Made by a program: the position numbers and the translations under genes. From assembly GCA_964546815.1 (NCBI GenBank), contig CAZJLR010000010.1, positions 1-64,000 of the forward strand: DNA of 64,000 nucleotides, read 5' to 3'. Numbering within the stretch: position 1 is the first letter of the stretch; each line of letters begins with the position of its first letter. The notes beneath the pieces are model-generated. The model had not been told where the DNA came from, did not search any database, and saw only the letters and a program-made list of their open reading frames with translations. The DNA is from JAIEPM01 sp964546815. GTDB lineage: Bacteria > Cyanobacteriota > Vampirovibrionia > Obscuribacterales > Obscuribacteraceae. Below, one piece after another: positions 16,106-31,100 of the stretch.

Positions 16106-19100
16106 ATGCAGTTAATTAGCAAATTCAGCAAGCGCCGGCTGAAAAGTCTGATAGACCTACTCCTAGTAGCGCCTGCTTTTATGCCGCTAGCAGCCTATGG
16201 ACAAGGCGTTCCAGTGATGAGTTCGCCAGCAGCATCAGGTGGCTCACAAAGTTCGCCCAGCCTTGCAAATTCGCGTCCACACTCCGCGCTTAATCTAGAC
16301 CTTTCGTCAAGCCAGGCAACAGTTCACAGCCGCAACGCTGACCCAGTAACCATTCAAATTGGCGGCGTTTTGCAAAATGGCTCGATCGTTGGGTCTATGA
16401 CCCAAGTTATTAATCCGGGTCAACTGCTTACTCCGGCGCAATTTATGGCTGTAAATGAAGTCCTGAGGGGAGGTCAAACCCTGTTGCTCAATGGCACAGG
16501 TCAAGCAATCGGCGGCTACGCCACTCTAAACTCTTCTCGCGTGCACCAGCTGGGCTCAATCGTCGTACCCCAGAACGTAGTGCTTGATGCCATTGGCTTT
16601 AATGCCAATTCACCACTCAACGTAAGCGGAAACGCCAATATCGCGGGCTCGATGTATGCACTGCAGAGCACGCCCAACGTGAGCGCGGTGCTACAGTTTG
16701 GGAACCTGAACATCGGTTCGGGCGGCTTGCTTTCAACCAATTTACCCGCTGGTTTTAATCTTGGCAGCAACGTATTTTCGTCCGGCGGAATGACACTAAA
16801 TGTCGCCAACAATGTTACTAACCTGGGCTCTATAGCCACTGCAGGCAATCTAAATTTGAATGTGGGGGGCACACTCAGCAACATTAATGCGGGTAGTCTT
16901 CCAGCACTTATCACTGGACAGAACATCAATCTCAATGTCGGCTCTGGCCACCTGGTAAATTCAGGACTGATTCAGTCGCTCAATAACTTGAATATCAACG
17001 GCCCAAACACAACGACAGATTTGAACATCAACGGAGCTGACGGAGTATTCAAGGCGATAAATGGGTCGATAAATCTACGAGATATTTCATTTTCCGGAAC
17101 AGGCAATACAAATATTACAGGCGGAGATTGGCTGTCCAAAGAGCTGAATTTCAATTCTGGGCAAGGCGCAGTGACTGCAAGCATGGGGCAGGTTAGCGGC
17201 GTTGTTAACGCCGATGCAGGGGCAGCTCACATTTACACAAAAACCAGCAATCTTTTGCTTGGTAATACGAACATCAACGGAGACCCAACCTATGTGAATG
17301 CAGGTGGGGATATTCAATTAGTCGGAACAGATTTTGAGACTGAAGATCTGGCGATTATTGCTTCAGGAAATATCACAGCAAATGGACCAGCCCAAATAAT
17401 AAACAATGGACATAATGTTTGGCTCATAGCGGGCGCGAACATTGACACTGCTAGTGGTGCTTGCGTTGGATGCGGCAACAGTACTAATGCACTCACATTG
17501 CCGTCTGGATCAGCGTCGCCCATCACGGGCGGGCTTGTTCAGGTAAGCGCCGCAGGAGGCACTGGCGGAGACATAGATCTGCAAACAGGCAACACGCTCA
17601 CTGCGGGCAACACTGTTATTGATACAAGCAGCACCATTGCAGGTAACTCCGGCGGCAACGTAAATCTTGTGGCCATTTCGAATGGGGCCACAGGAGGTCA
17701 TATTCTTTTTCCAACTACAAGCGGTGTTGCTTCGATAAATACTTCTGGAAATGCCAACGGAAACAATGGTGCCGTTAAGATATATGCTGGCGCCCAAAGT
17801 GGCATAGGTATCAGCGTGGGTTCTATTGACACCCGCGGAGGAACTGGTGCACCAGGCGATATTATGCTTAGCAATTCGCAGGTAGTGTTTGCTGGTGGGA
17901 ATGGAGCGACATGCGCTACGTGCATGAGCTTCGACGCCACCGGCACCGCAAGTGGTGGCATCAGCTCAAGCCTGCCTGTCAACAGCGGAACCATAATAAA
18001 CGGACCGATAAACGCAGGAGCCGGAGATATCACAGTTCAAGCTGGGGGCATCACAACTCAACACTCAGCTTCTCTAAGTGCAGCCACGATAAACCTATCT
18101 ACAAATACAGGTTCAAATGGAAGTATTAGTCTCAACGACAACATAAATGCAACAACATCAACTACAATCACAGCCGACGGTTCGGGAACTATTACAGACG
18201 TACCAAACCAAATCGCTAAAATCACTGTTGGTTCTACACCGGCGGGTTCAGCTATAAACCCTGCCGGGACGTTGGTCTATGTAACCAACGTTTTCTCAAA
18301 TACCGTTTCGGTAATAAACACCGGTACCAATAGCGTAGTAGCGACTATACCAGTCGGCGTACAACCCGTTGCAGTAATACTAAGTCCGTCAGGCAACACT
18401 GCTTATGTAGCAAACAAAATATCAAATACCGTTACTGTAATTAACACGACTACAAATACCGTCACAGCTACCATACCAGTAGATCAACTGCCATTCGGAA
18501 TTGCGATAGATCCTACCGGCAGTTTCGTTTATGTTGCAAACAAAACATCGAACACAGTATCGGTGATTAACACCAGTACTAACACAGTCACAAGCACCAT
18601 CCAAACTCCAGTAACCCCCTTCAATGTAGCGGTAAATCCAGGAGGCGGAACCGCACTTGTTTCGGGTACTGCAAATTTTGCACTTATCATTGATACGACC
18701 CTAAACAAGGTCGTCGCCACGATACCGTTGCCAGCGCCAGGCACAGGCGCCGCCGCCTACAACGCATCAGGTACATTTGCTTACATTGGGACTTCTACAG
18801 GAGTGGCAGTTGTAAACACTGCTACAAATCAAGTTGTCGCCACCGGACTACCAGCAGCTAACGGAGTCGGTCACAATCCAGCCGGAACGCAAATATATCT
18901 TGTGGGTAGCTCCACTGAAATCTACAACACAAGCACAAATTCATACGTTTCATTCCCTGCAGTAGCAGGTGGTTGGCTTGGATCCAGCTTCGTAGGCTAC
19001 GTAGGAAATAATGTAAACGCCTATATACCTGACACAATTGGCGCGGTAAATGTAATTAGCACACCGTCGATTGTTTCTCCAATCATCTCGTTGTCATCCG

Positions 19101-22100
19101 CAACCGGCAATATTGATGCAAGTGTTGGCAATTCCGCAACAGTAGCGGTTAACACCAGTGGCTCAGCCACCATCAATGCAAAAGGAAATCTAACCGTGGC
19201 ATCCTCGAATGTGGGAGGTGCATTTTCAGCTGGGGCTACAGGAGCAATTAACAGCCCATCTGCCATTACATCTGGTGCCATCAATTTCAACGCAGGAATA
19301 AACAGCGACCTTTTAATTGGAGCAAATCTTTTCGGCACTAACGGTGTCTCGCTCACAACGATGGGAGCAGGTTTTATACGGATAGGAAATTCAGTCGACC
19401 TGGGCTCTTCCAATGCAAACATAGTTTTAACGGGCAATTTGGCCACCGGACTTAGCGATACAATAAATGCGGGGACGGCAACCGTAGCATTGCAACCGAA
19501 TCCAATGACTTCATTGGTACTGACTGACTATTCAGCTTTGAGTAAACAAATCACAGCTGGAACACTTCAAATCGGCTCGCTCTTATCAGGACAAGTGACT
19601 CAGGCTGGTCCACTAGATGTAACAGGACCGGCGCAGCCCGGCGTATTCAATTTGAGTTTGCTCAGCGGCGCTTTTTTCAATACGATAGGAAGCACAACAA
19701 ATATAGGCTCTAAAACCATCACTATTCAGAGTTTGGGTGATGCGTTTGTCGGTTCTATCATTGGGGGAAGCGGCGCCTCGATTAACATAACCGCGAAAGA
19801 CATCCAATTAGTAAATGGCATCACAGCTGGGGCATCGAGCTCGGCAGCACTGACTGAAACTTCATACTTGGGCTACATCTCAACGGGCGGCAATGGAGGC
19901 TGCACCATAGACGTGCCTAACGTGACACTTTCAGCGATCGCTCCCGACCTAAACGGACAGGCCGCAAACAACGTGCTTATAGGTATTACAGTATCAGCCG
20001 CCAACCTGGTCGCATACGGTTCAGGCTTATCAACCATAAAAAATACAAGTGCGGCGCCCATATCATTTACCTGGAATGGCAGCGGTGCAAGTAATCTAAC
20101 ATTCTCAAGTAATTCACAAATCAACTTAAGTTCCGGTGGCGGTGGTACGGTGACCATATCCACCAGTAATAACGGCATTGACGTTGGGGGGCCGTTCCAG
20201 GCATCAATTATCAACTTGACTGCAGCCACCACAGGTGCAATCACCAGTTCCAGCCCAATCTCCGCACTTCAAGTTTCTCTAAACTCAGGTTCTGGTGATA
20301 TCAATGCAACCACAGTTACTTCTAATTTAGTAGTAAACACAACTGGAAACGTCACCGTAACAAACGGCAGTGCCTCACAACGCACCTCATTGAATTTGTC
20401 TTCCGGCGGTGCGGTGCCTAGTAGTTTAACCGTCTACAACTTTAGCTCTCTGAACACGAGCACCGCACTAAATGTGAGCGGGCCGGTATTACTACAAATT
20501 GATCCGGGCAGTACGGGCAATGCTTATGTAATAGGACTGGGAGCCAATCTAACTGGATCAACAGTAAATCTAAACGCATTAGGTGCTTGCGAAATTTGGC
20601 AAACCGCGGGTGTCGTCACTGGAAGCACATCGGTTACATTACAATCGCAGACTGGAAACATTGGAAAATACACTGCTGGTAATTATGGCACCATTAGCGT
20701 TTCCACTCCAGATTTAAGCTTAAGCACTTCAGGCTATGCAACCATTGTGAGTTCAAGTGCGGTTAATTTATCAGTTACAGGAACAAACTGCGCAAGACTT
20801 TCGGTGAGCAATGATACAGGAATAACGACGTCAGGCGCGATCACAGTCGCAGGAACATTGATGCTCACAGTCACTGGTAACAATGGTGGCATTTCCCTAA
20901 GCGACAACCTGACAGGCTCATCAGTTACTTTAAGCGCCAATGGGTCTGGAAGCATTTCGCAAAATGCTGGCGCGATCATTTCTACAACTGGGTGCTGCTC
21001 ATCAATATCGCTCAGTTCAAACTCGGGCGACATCACAAATCTAAATACAAATACAGGGATTCTCTCACTCAATACCACAGGCAACGTGAGCATCATCAAC
21101 GCGGGAGCAATGAGTGTTTCATCCGGCGGAGCAACCTTCGCATCACTCTCAATTGCCGCTGGCGGCAATATTGGAACTACAACAAAATTGTCAGCGACTT
21201 CGACTATATCTTTGACGTCTTCGTCAAATGGCGGAAATATTGATATTGGATCGAACTTAACCGGACCGACAGGGATCACTTTAACGACAGGCCCCTCAGG
21301 GGTTCTGTCAATTCCTAATGGAGTGTCGATAGCGACGTCGAATGCAAACATAATCATCCAAACCGATGGATTGAATCTTGGTTCTAGCGGAACAATAAAC
21401 GCTGGCACGGGAGTTGTATCCATAGCGCCTGCATCAGCAAGTACTCCAATCAATTTAGCAGGCGGCTCCGGCGGTTTAATTATAACAACGGCCCAATTGA
21501 ATAACATTTTTGCGAACACTTTGGTTTTAGGCTCAGGAAGCACAACCGGTGGAATTACATTCAACGACGACGTCGATGTTTCTGCCAAATACAACTTGCA
21601 GCTGCTACAGGGGTCGGGCGGAATCACGAGCACAATACAATCACTAAACGTGAGCAGCAAGCAACTCATTGTCAACGTAGGAGGCTCCTTTGCCCTTCGT
21701 TCTGTATTTGGATTTGGATTTGGTTCAAATATTCAAATAACTGCTGGCACAATCACGGGGCCCTCTATCACAGCAACTAACTTGACTATGACTGCCACCA
21801 ATGGAAATATTGGTCCGCTTGGCTGTAACGTCACCTCCTCAATTTCGGCAAACGCAACTGGAGACATAAACATAGAGACCGGTAACGGAAACCTGAGCAT
21901 CGCGGCTAATGCCGGAGGGTCAGTATCGCTAATGCTTGGTGGCAGTGCCGTTGTTCTAAATGGAAATGTTTCAGGTGCCACCGGGGTTTCGATTCACGCA
22001 GCCTCAATCACCGTGAGTGGCGGCTATCAAATCCTGGCAAACAATGCACCTATAACCTTAAACACAGCCAACCTTCTAGTTAGTGGTGCAAACCCAATAA

Positions 22101-25100
22101 ATGCAGGCGCCAACGGCACGATCTCAATCCTCGAACTTGCCAACAACAGGGTGATTAATTTAGGTGGTGTTTCGTCATTCGGAATTGATCTGTCATTCTC
22201 ACAGCTGTCCTCCTTTACCGCTGGCACTTTAGTAGTAGGCACAGCTGCTCTAAATGGACAGACCGTTGTAAGCGCTCCGTGGAATGTATCTTCACTCTAC
22301 AATTTGAATTTCTACAGGAGCGATCTTATTGCCGCACCACTAACCCTCGGCAACAAAACGCTCACAGTAACTGGTGGTTTTTTCTCTGGAGCAAGCTTTG
22401 GAACAGTCTCTACCTCTGGCACGACGATTTCAATTTCTTCCACAAATGTTAGCCTCAATGGACAATTTGGTTCCGCAAACGACAATATAAGCATAACTGC
22501 CACCACAGGAACGATTGATCAAGGCAACTACCAAGGCGTCTCGGTTACAGCTAGCAACGCGACCATTACAAGCGTAACAGGAGCAAATTTAAAGACAGCC
22601 ATTACGAACAATCTAATCTTGAATTCAACCTCGCTATCTTCAAGTAGCACCATTACGAACACAACGGCGTTGGCTGGTTTTTCGGTAAACGGAGCATCTT
22701 TCAATTTGTATAACACTGGCGGTGTTGCACTAAGCGGACCAATAAATGCCACCAACAGCGCCGTTATTCAACTAAGTCCGGGGGCAACTCTCTCGAATAA
22801 TGGGTTCCAAATTTCGGCCAACGGCAGAATTTACTTGGTCGCCGACAACCTAAATTTTACGGGAACGAATTTCATAAATGCCAACACAGGAACAGTCGAT
22901 CTAAGCCCCACATCTACGAACATTCCTATAAATATTGCAGGTGGAAGCGGCGGGTACATCTTACCGTCAACTCTCTTAAACGGTATCACTGCTAAACAGG
23001 TCAATATCGGAAGCAACTTTGGCACTGGCATATACATCAACGGCACCTTGGACATAGCAGGCAAGTACAACCTCTACTTGCAACAAGGTCCGGCTACCAT
23101 CAGCTCAGTTGGCCAGACAATAAACCTGGGCTCGCAATCGTTCAGCACTTGGTCTTATGGAGCCCTCAATCTTGGTCCAGTTTTGAGTTCAGGTGCAACA
23201 ATAAACCTCAGGGCAGCCTCGGCCACCCTCACAGCTCCGCTCGGGTCTGCCACGGACAACGTCACAATCACCGCAATCCAGGGCAGCATAAACAGTAATA
23301 GCCAAGTAACAGCACATAACCTGACGCTCAGTGCCACCGGAGGCGACATCATCCTACCCACGGCGGCATCATTCTTGAGCGCGCAGGCGACGGGAAATGT
23401 CGCCATCTCTAATACAGGCAATACCACTCTGACAATCGCAGGAGTGACAGTCGACTTCAATAATATAGGTAATGTCAACGTTCATAACATGGATGCTGAA
23501 TACGGACTCTCAATTTCACTCAACGCTGGCAGCACACTTGCATTCACTTCTTCCAGCGGAATAAATTCGTTGAGTGAAAAGGCCGATTTTACAGCTGACA
23601 AAATCAACATTGGTTTCCAAAATCTTAATTTCCCAATTGGGGTACTTACGTTCAAGCCAACAACGAATTCAACAGTCATTAATTTAGGCGGAAGTGGCTC
23701 AACAGGACTGAGCATCTCAACAATGGATTTTGTGTTTATTTATGCTCAAAAAATTGTTTTTGGTTCGAATTCCACTGACGGCGGAATAAATATTCTCGCT
23801 CCACTTACATTTTCTTCAGATAGAAGTGTTACAGGACTGCAATTGCTGCAAGGACCTACAGGAAATGTCAATGCATTTGGAAACTTGATCTCGTTTTCTG
23901 GTGCTCAGCCCATAAACTTTACGGTAAATGCTGGAGGAAATGTCAGTCTTGGTCCTATTACTACCAATGGGTCTACAGTTCAATTGATTGGTAGCTCGAT
24001 AAGCTTGAGTGGAACTGTGGGCTCTTCAACCGATACTACATTTATATCTGCAACCGGAGGAGACATTACATCAACCGGCACGATTATTGCCAACAACCTT
24101 AACTTAGGCGCTGCCGGTGGAAACATTTCTTTGCTATCTACTGTTGTCGGAAACAATATATCTGCAAATGCAAGTGGAAACATCACCATAAACAATAGCG
24201 GAAATTTGGCCGGATTTGGCGCTGTTGCAGGTGGCACAGTAGCACTAACTAATGACGGTAATGTAGTACTCAATGGAAACGTCTCTGGACAAAGTGGGGT
24301 TTCACTTACACTAACTCCTGGCAATGTACTCTCCGTATCTGGTGGAAACCAAATTCTGGCAAATAACTCAACAATTACTCTGCAAACCGATGGGCTCTTA
24401 ATCGGAGGAGTAAATCCGATCAATGCAGGTAGTGGAGGTGACATCACTATCTTTACTCCATCTTCAAATAAGACTATAAATCTTGGTGGAATTTCTTCGA
24501 ACGGTATAGATCTTTCAATTGCTCAGCTAGCATCAATCAGCGCAGGAACGCTGACAATCGGCTCTCCTTCCGTGCTCGGAAAAACAATGGTTACTGGGAC
24601 GCTAGATGTATCCTCAAGCTACAATTTAGTATTTCTCGGCAATGACCTTCAGAGTGATTACCTCATTCTCGGCAACAAAACGTTAACCGTCAGCTGCGGC
24701 AGTCCTAACGGCGTAGCCGTTTTCTCCAAACTTTCAAGTTCTGGTACTACAATTCAGGTCACGTCAGCATTCGTTGATATTGCCGGAAGCTTCGGATCAG
24801 CCCATGACAATATTTCAATTACAGCTCAAAAAGCGATCATTGCCGACTCTGGTTTTTCCAATATCATTGCTAAAAATTTGACGCTCAACTCTGCGGGGAA
24901 TTCCGTAGTAACCACATCTGTAACTGGCAACTTAGTCGCAAACGTGCCGGCTCCGTGCCAAATTTTTATAACTAATACCGGAAATCTGTCAGGATTTAGC
25001 GGAAGTTCAGGAGATATTCTGCTTACAAACACTGGCAGTGTCGGCCTTGCTGGCACTGTTCATGCAGATCGTCTAGTCATTCTGACACTGAGCCCCGGTA

Positions 25101-28100
25101 GTACACTCTCAAACAACGGATTTCAAATAACCAGCAATTCCCAAATAATGCTGACAGCCGACTCACTCAATCTTACTGGTCCGAATCCAATTCACGCTGG
25201 ATTGAATGCAGGAAATGGAACTATTCAAATTACTCCCGCAACCAAGAGCACTCCAATTAACATTGCTGGTGGCAGCGGTGGCTTGGTCCTGCCAGCTTCA
25301 GTAATGTCGGGTATCTTAGCTAATTCTGTTCACCTGGGCGATACCACGGACACCGGAGGGATTACCGTAAACGGTCCACTGGACATTTCCGGTAAGTATG
25401 ACCTTTATCTGCAACAAAAATCTGGAACCATCAGCTCGGTAGGCCAAACGTTGACCATTGGGTCTCAACAATTGAGCATTTCAACTAATGATGCCGCCAA
25501 TCTTGGACGAATCATAAGTTCGGGCACAACAACGTCGATCACAGCTGGTTCTTTCACGGCGAATGATGCGATTGGTTCACCCACAGACACCGTGGTGCTC
25601 AACATATCCCAAGGCAACGGACAGGGCATTATTAGCGCTAAGAATCTCATTATTAATTCCCCCAATCCTCCTACCGGAGACATAAGTTTGGTGACAGCGG
25701 CATCAAACATCAGCGCAAACACACCAACCAACCTTACAATTTCAAATACCGGCAACCTTACGTTAAATGCAGGTGTAAATTCTCTCAGTCTAAATAACGT
25801 CGGCAATGCGTTCGTCAACGCCTTCGGAAACCAAATATCAGTCTCTCTCGATGCTGGTAGTACGTTAACAGCTGACCATTTCCAAACGCAGAATGGAAGC
25901 ATTTCCGCCGACAATATTGTCCTCAGCGGTGTACTCATCGATTGTTCAGCAGGCACTCTTTCGGTCAAGCCAACTACGAACTCGTTAATGATTAACTTGG
26001 GAGGGGGCTCTTCAGGATTGAGCTTCAGTTCGCAAGATCTGGCACTAATCCGCGCATCGACCCTAATATTCGGCTCAAGTACATCGACAGGTGGAGTCAA
26101 TCTTTTAGCTCCACTGACTTACACAGGTAGCAATGCCCCACAAAGCCTGCAGCTTATCCAGGGCGCCACGGGCACGGTCAACTCATTCGGAAACACCATT
26201 ACACTTTCTGGACAATCACAACAGTCGTTGACCATCAGTGCTGGAGGAGCGGTTAATCTCGGACAAGTCACAACCGCTGGCGCAACAGTACAAGTAAACG
26301 GCTCTAATATAGCCATAACAGGAACTTTTGGCTCCACAGGCGATACCACAACAATTTCCTCCAACTCTGGCGACATCACAAGCGTAGCTTCCATCACCGC
26401 ACAAAATCTCGCACTGAATGCTACCGGGGGAAACATCGGTCATTTGACGACTCTTGTTTCTAATTCCCTCTCAGCCACAGCTACCGGCAACATCGATATA
26501 AATAATACAGGTAATTTAGCTAGCCTAAGTGGGAACGCCGGCGGCTCTCTGGTTTTAGCCAACAGCGGAAATGTGGTCTTAGGTGGAAATGTAGTAGGCC
26601 AATCCGGCGTTAACATTTCTCTAGCTCCAGGAAACTCACTCACCATCGGTAGTGGCAGCCGAGTCAGTTCTATCAATACCGCTATTAACTTCCAGCTAGA
26701 TGCCTTAAATATTTCAGGGACGAATCCCATCAATGCAGGTACAAGCGGAACAGTAACGATAATCCCTGCGACTCAATCATTGAACTTCAATCTTGGAGGA
26801 ACCACTGGTTCGGGAATTGTTCTTTCTTCTGCGCAACTAAACAGCATAAACGCTGGAACGCTTACGATCGGATCACCTGTATCAACTGGTACTGCAAATA
26901 TAAACTCATCAATAGATATTTCAAGTAACTACAACTTGCAAGTCCTCGGTCTCGCACTAGACAACTCTTGTTGCAGCTCTGTGCTGATTCTCGGCACGAA
27001 GAGTCTGACGGTAAATAACTCAAGCCTCGTTCACCTCGGTTCAGTATCTACATCTGGATCAACAATTCAAATTACAACAGGCTCATTTTCAGCAGCTAAC
27101 GTGGGGTCCCAGAATGATCTCACAACAATAACAACGTTAACTGGTGATATATCTGGAGGGACAATAACTGCTAAGAACTTGACACTTCTTTCGGCGGGAA
27201 ATATAGCGCCTCTGCACACCGCCGTTAGTAATAGTCTTTCAGCTAGCTCGACAGCCCCAAATTCAATTATCAACTTAACGAACAACGGCAATCTAGCGAA
27301 CTTCACTGCCTCTGGTGGCAGCAATGCGATGATCGCAATTACAAACAACGGAAATGTCAGCTTAGGCGCACCACTAACTGGTCCATCAGGCGTAAGTGTC
27401 TCGATAAGCCCAGGAAGTACATTCAACAACAACGGATTTGGTATTACAAGCAACAGCTCCATTTTCTTTGGAGTTGATTCTTACACTCTAACAGGGGCCA
27501 CCCCGCTCAATGCAGGTGCCGGAACAGTCACCATAGCGCCAGCCACAACGACGCTCGCGATGAATTTGGCAGGCGGAACCGGCGGACTGACAATAACAAC
27601 GACTCAACTCGATGGAATAAGCGCAGGAACTCTGATTTTAGGAAACAATCAAACAGGTGGTATTAACGTCAATGGACCTCTTGATGTTTCGTCAAAATAC
27701 AACCTTCAACTATTGGGCGGAGCGGGCCCAATAAATTCGTCTGGACAAAACATGACCGTTGGCACCAATACACTCACAATGAACTCTACCTCCTCAGCCA
27801 ATATTGGACAGATTCTGAGTAGCGGTTCCACAATCAAAATAACAGGCTCGACTATTGTGGCAAATGCCCCCATTGGCTCATCAACCGATCAAACAACCAT
27901 TACCGCAACTAATGGCAGCATAAGTGGCTCAGGACTTATCACAGCTCAGAATCTCACGTTGAATGCGGCGGGTGGCAATATAGGTAATATCAATACTAAT
28001 GTAGTTGGCACTTTGATTGCAAACGCCTCTGGTTCTGTGATTGTTTCTAGCAGTGGAAATTTGAATCTAGGTTCGTCCGCAGCAAATGCTTTCACCCTAA

Positions 28101-31100
28101 ACGCAAATGGTGCAGTAAACATAACGGGCAATGTGACTGCAGTCGGAGCCATCAATATAAACGCGGCCAGCTTAAACACATCATCGCTCAGCACAACTTC
28201 TGGGGCCTCGATTAGCATAAGCAATGTGGCTGCGTCGCCGCTAACGGTGTTCAATGCCGGGAATCTGACCTCTACGGCCGGCGACATAAGCATATCGAGC
28301 CCCGCAGGGTTTGACTTAAATATAAGCGGTGGAGGTAACATGGGCGTCGCGTTGGCGAATTCCATAAATCTAAACGCCACTAATTCTGGTTCGATACCGA
28401 ACATGGTGCACTTCACTGGTAGCCAGTCATTCACCGGAAGCACGTACGTGAATGCCCTATCGCCCAACCAATCAGTGATGGTAGACTCCTCAGCAGTTGT
28501 CACTGGTCACAATGCATTGACCATGGTCACGTCCACATTTATTAACCAGGGAACGGTTACAGGCAATCCGTTAACTCTAATATCAATTGGAGCTGGCACG
28601 ATCGCAAATTCAAATGGCAACATAGATTTGAAGAACTTTGGTAACAACCTTACTTTTAGTGGCAAAAGCCTAACAATTCTCGCTTCCGGCAACATTATAA
28701 ACACCAGCACCACCAACGGTGCCATTAACCTTTCCAGCTCCTCTGCCAATGGTGGCGGTTTTAATCTTATTGCGGGATACAATTTTGCGCCGGCAACCCA
28801 AGCTGGCGGTACACCATCTCCAACTTCGCAGCCATACACTTTAGGAACGACAACAGGCACTCCAGCCAACATCACGTGGGGGAACGTGAATATAAACACC
28901 AGCACGACTGGAGCTGCGACATCTGGCGGCAGCGTACTAGCTGTAGCGACTGGTTCAGTATCGCTTGGGGCGATCAATTCTTCAGCGAACTCAGGCTCGG
29001 GAAGCGGCGGTTCAATCACAGTGATCGGAAACGGCATAAGTATCGGAGCCGTCAGCACGTCCGCCCTGAATTCCGGAAATGTTTCCATCAACTCCGCAAT
29101 GCCTCAAACAAATGGCACTCAAATTAAAGTCATCAACGGATTGGTTCTGGGAGGAAGTTTTGTACCTACACCCGGTGCATTCAACGGCAACATTCAAGTT
29201 AATGCAATCAACGCAGGCAACGCAAACATAACACTCGCAACAGGCGGAAGCGGAACAATTTCTCAAGCCGTGAACAGCACAATTGCCACCAGCGGAATCT
29301 TATCTTTGACATCGGGCAGTAAAGACATAAGCCTGAACGTTTCCTCAAGTGCCATCCAACTCACAACCGGTAGCGCGAACGCGTCAATCACAGGCAGCAT
29401 TCCTCTAACCCTGCATACCTCCAGTGTAGGGGGTAACTTGAGTGTAAACGGCACAAACGGACTCGCAATTGGTGCCGGACAAAGCATTACGGCCGGCGGC
29501 AATTTGACTCTCAGCAATTCAGGTAGCGGCGCGAATATAAACATAGGCGATAATGTCGTACTCGTAGCCGGAATTCTAACCGCAAGCGGACAAGCGAAAT
29601 TGTCCAACTCGCCATTAGTTGGACTACAAACGACAGCTCCCTCCGACATTCAAAAAGCTGGTTCAATTTCATTTCAGTCGGCAGGTGCGACAACTGGAGC
29701 CGTCGTGAACACAATCTCTCTCGGCACAAACGACCAGCTAATCTCAAATGGTGGCGACATCACATTTAGTACTACAAAACAAAATTCCAATATTAGCGCC
29801 GGAGATAAGCTTAATCTCAGTGCGAATGGCGGGTCAATCAATATCAACAATTTCAGCGGGTCTGTTAATTTGGGGCTCTCGTCAGGAGGAACAAATACAA
29901 CACTTACGGCCCGAACACTAAACACATTCACCGGTGGCAATATCAACATAACCGGTAGCAACGGCGTTCGCATCGGAGGTGGCGCACAAGTTAATGCGCT
30001 AGGATCATTGTCCCTAAATGCTTTCAATGGCTCAGTTGATATCGCACCTGCTACAGGTGGCATTATAAATGTTGGCTCAATGACAAATATTCTCGCTAAT
30101 ACAGGGCTGAGTTTCGGCAGCAACACATCCTTTAACAGCGCAAATTCGATTAACGCCACAATCATTGGTCAAAATTCTCAGGTCACTCTTGGAAATAGCG
30201 TTTCAATTACAGCCGGCGCTCTCAATGCAGGAGCTCCCTCAGCTGCTAATGCACAGCTCAGCTCAAGCAATATCAAGAGCAGTGGAAGCATATTCATAAC
30301 GGCAATCGGAACAGGTGGCATCATTGGCGGTACCAGTGTTAGCCTCCTCGCTGAAGGCGGCGGTATCAACGTCAATGCAGTCGGACAAGGCGGCAATCTT
30401 ATACTCGGCAGCGGTGCGACTTTGAGAGCCGATGGTGGCGGCATCAACATATTTAGCGCTGGCACATTTAATTTTGGTGCATCGGGAGTCTCTGCATCCG
30501 GGGCGCTAACAACCAGAGCAGTCGGCCCGGTCGGTGGTTCAGTCAACATTACCGCCTCGAATGGATTGACGATAGGAGATAACACTCAAAACGTCATTGC
30601 CGGTTCCTTATTCCTGACGAATATAGGTACAACAGCCCCGGGTTCTCTCACACTGGGAACGAACTCTTCAACTGTATTGAGTAACAACGGCTCTGCAATC
30701 ATCAATCAACTAGGTCAAAATTCCACACTGGTCTTCGGAAACGGATCAAGTCTCCAATCACAAGGTTTTATGAGCGTGTTGGCACTTGGAGTATCGGCTG
30801 GAAAAACGATAAATATCGGCACAAGTGTTCGTCTTGAAAGTACCGGTGGTGGCATCAATGTAAGTTCGGTTGGTAATGGTAGTTTCATAGTCGACAATTC
30901 CTCAAAAGTCTTAGCTGATAATGGTGGCATCAACATTTTCGCAAGTGGAGCAATGATCCTCGGCAGCACTGGAAGCACAACCATGACTACCGGCGGACCC
31001 GGTGGTTTCATGGGCATCGTTGCCGCCAATGGACTTTCTGTTGGCGCCAATTCGACAATCTCTTCGAGCAGTGGCATAAACATCACTTCCTTGGGATCGT

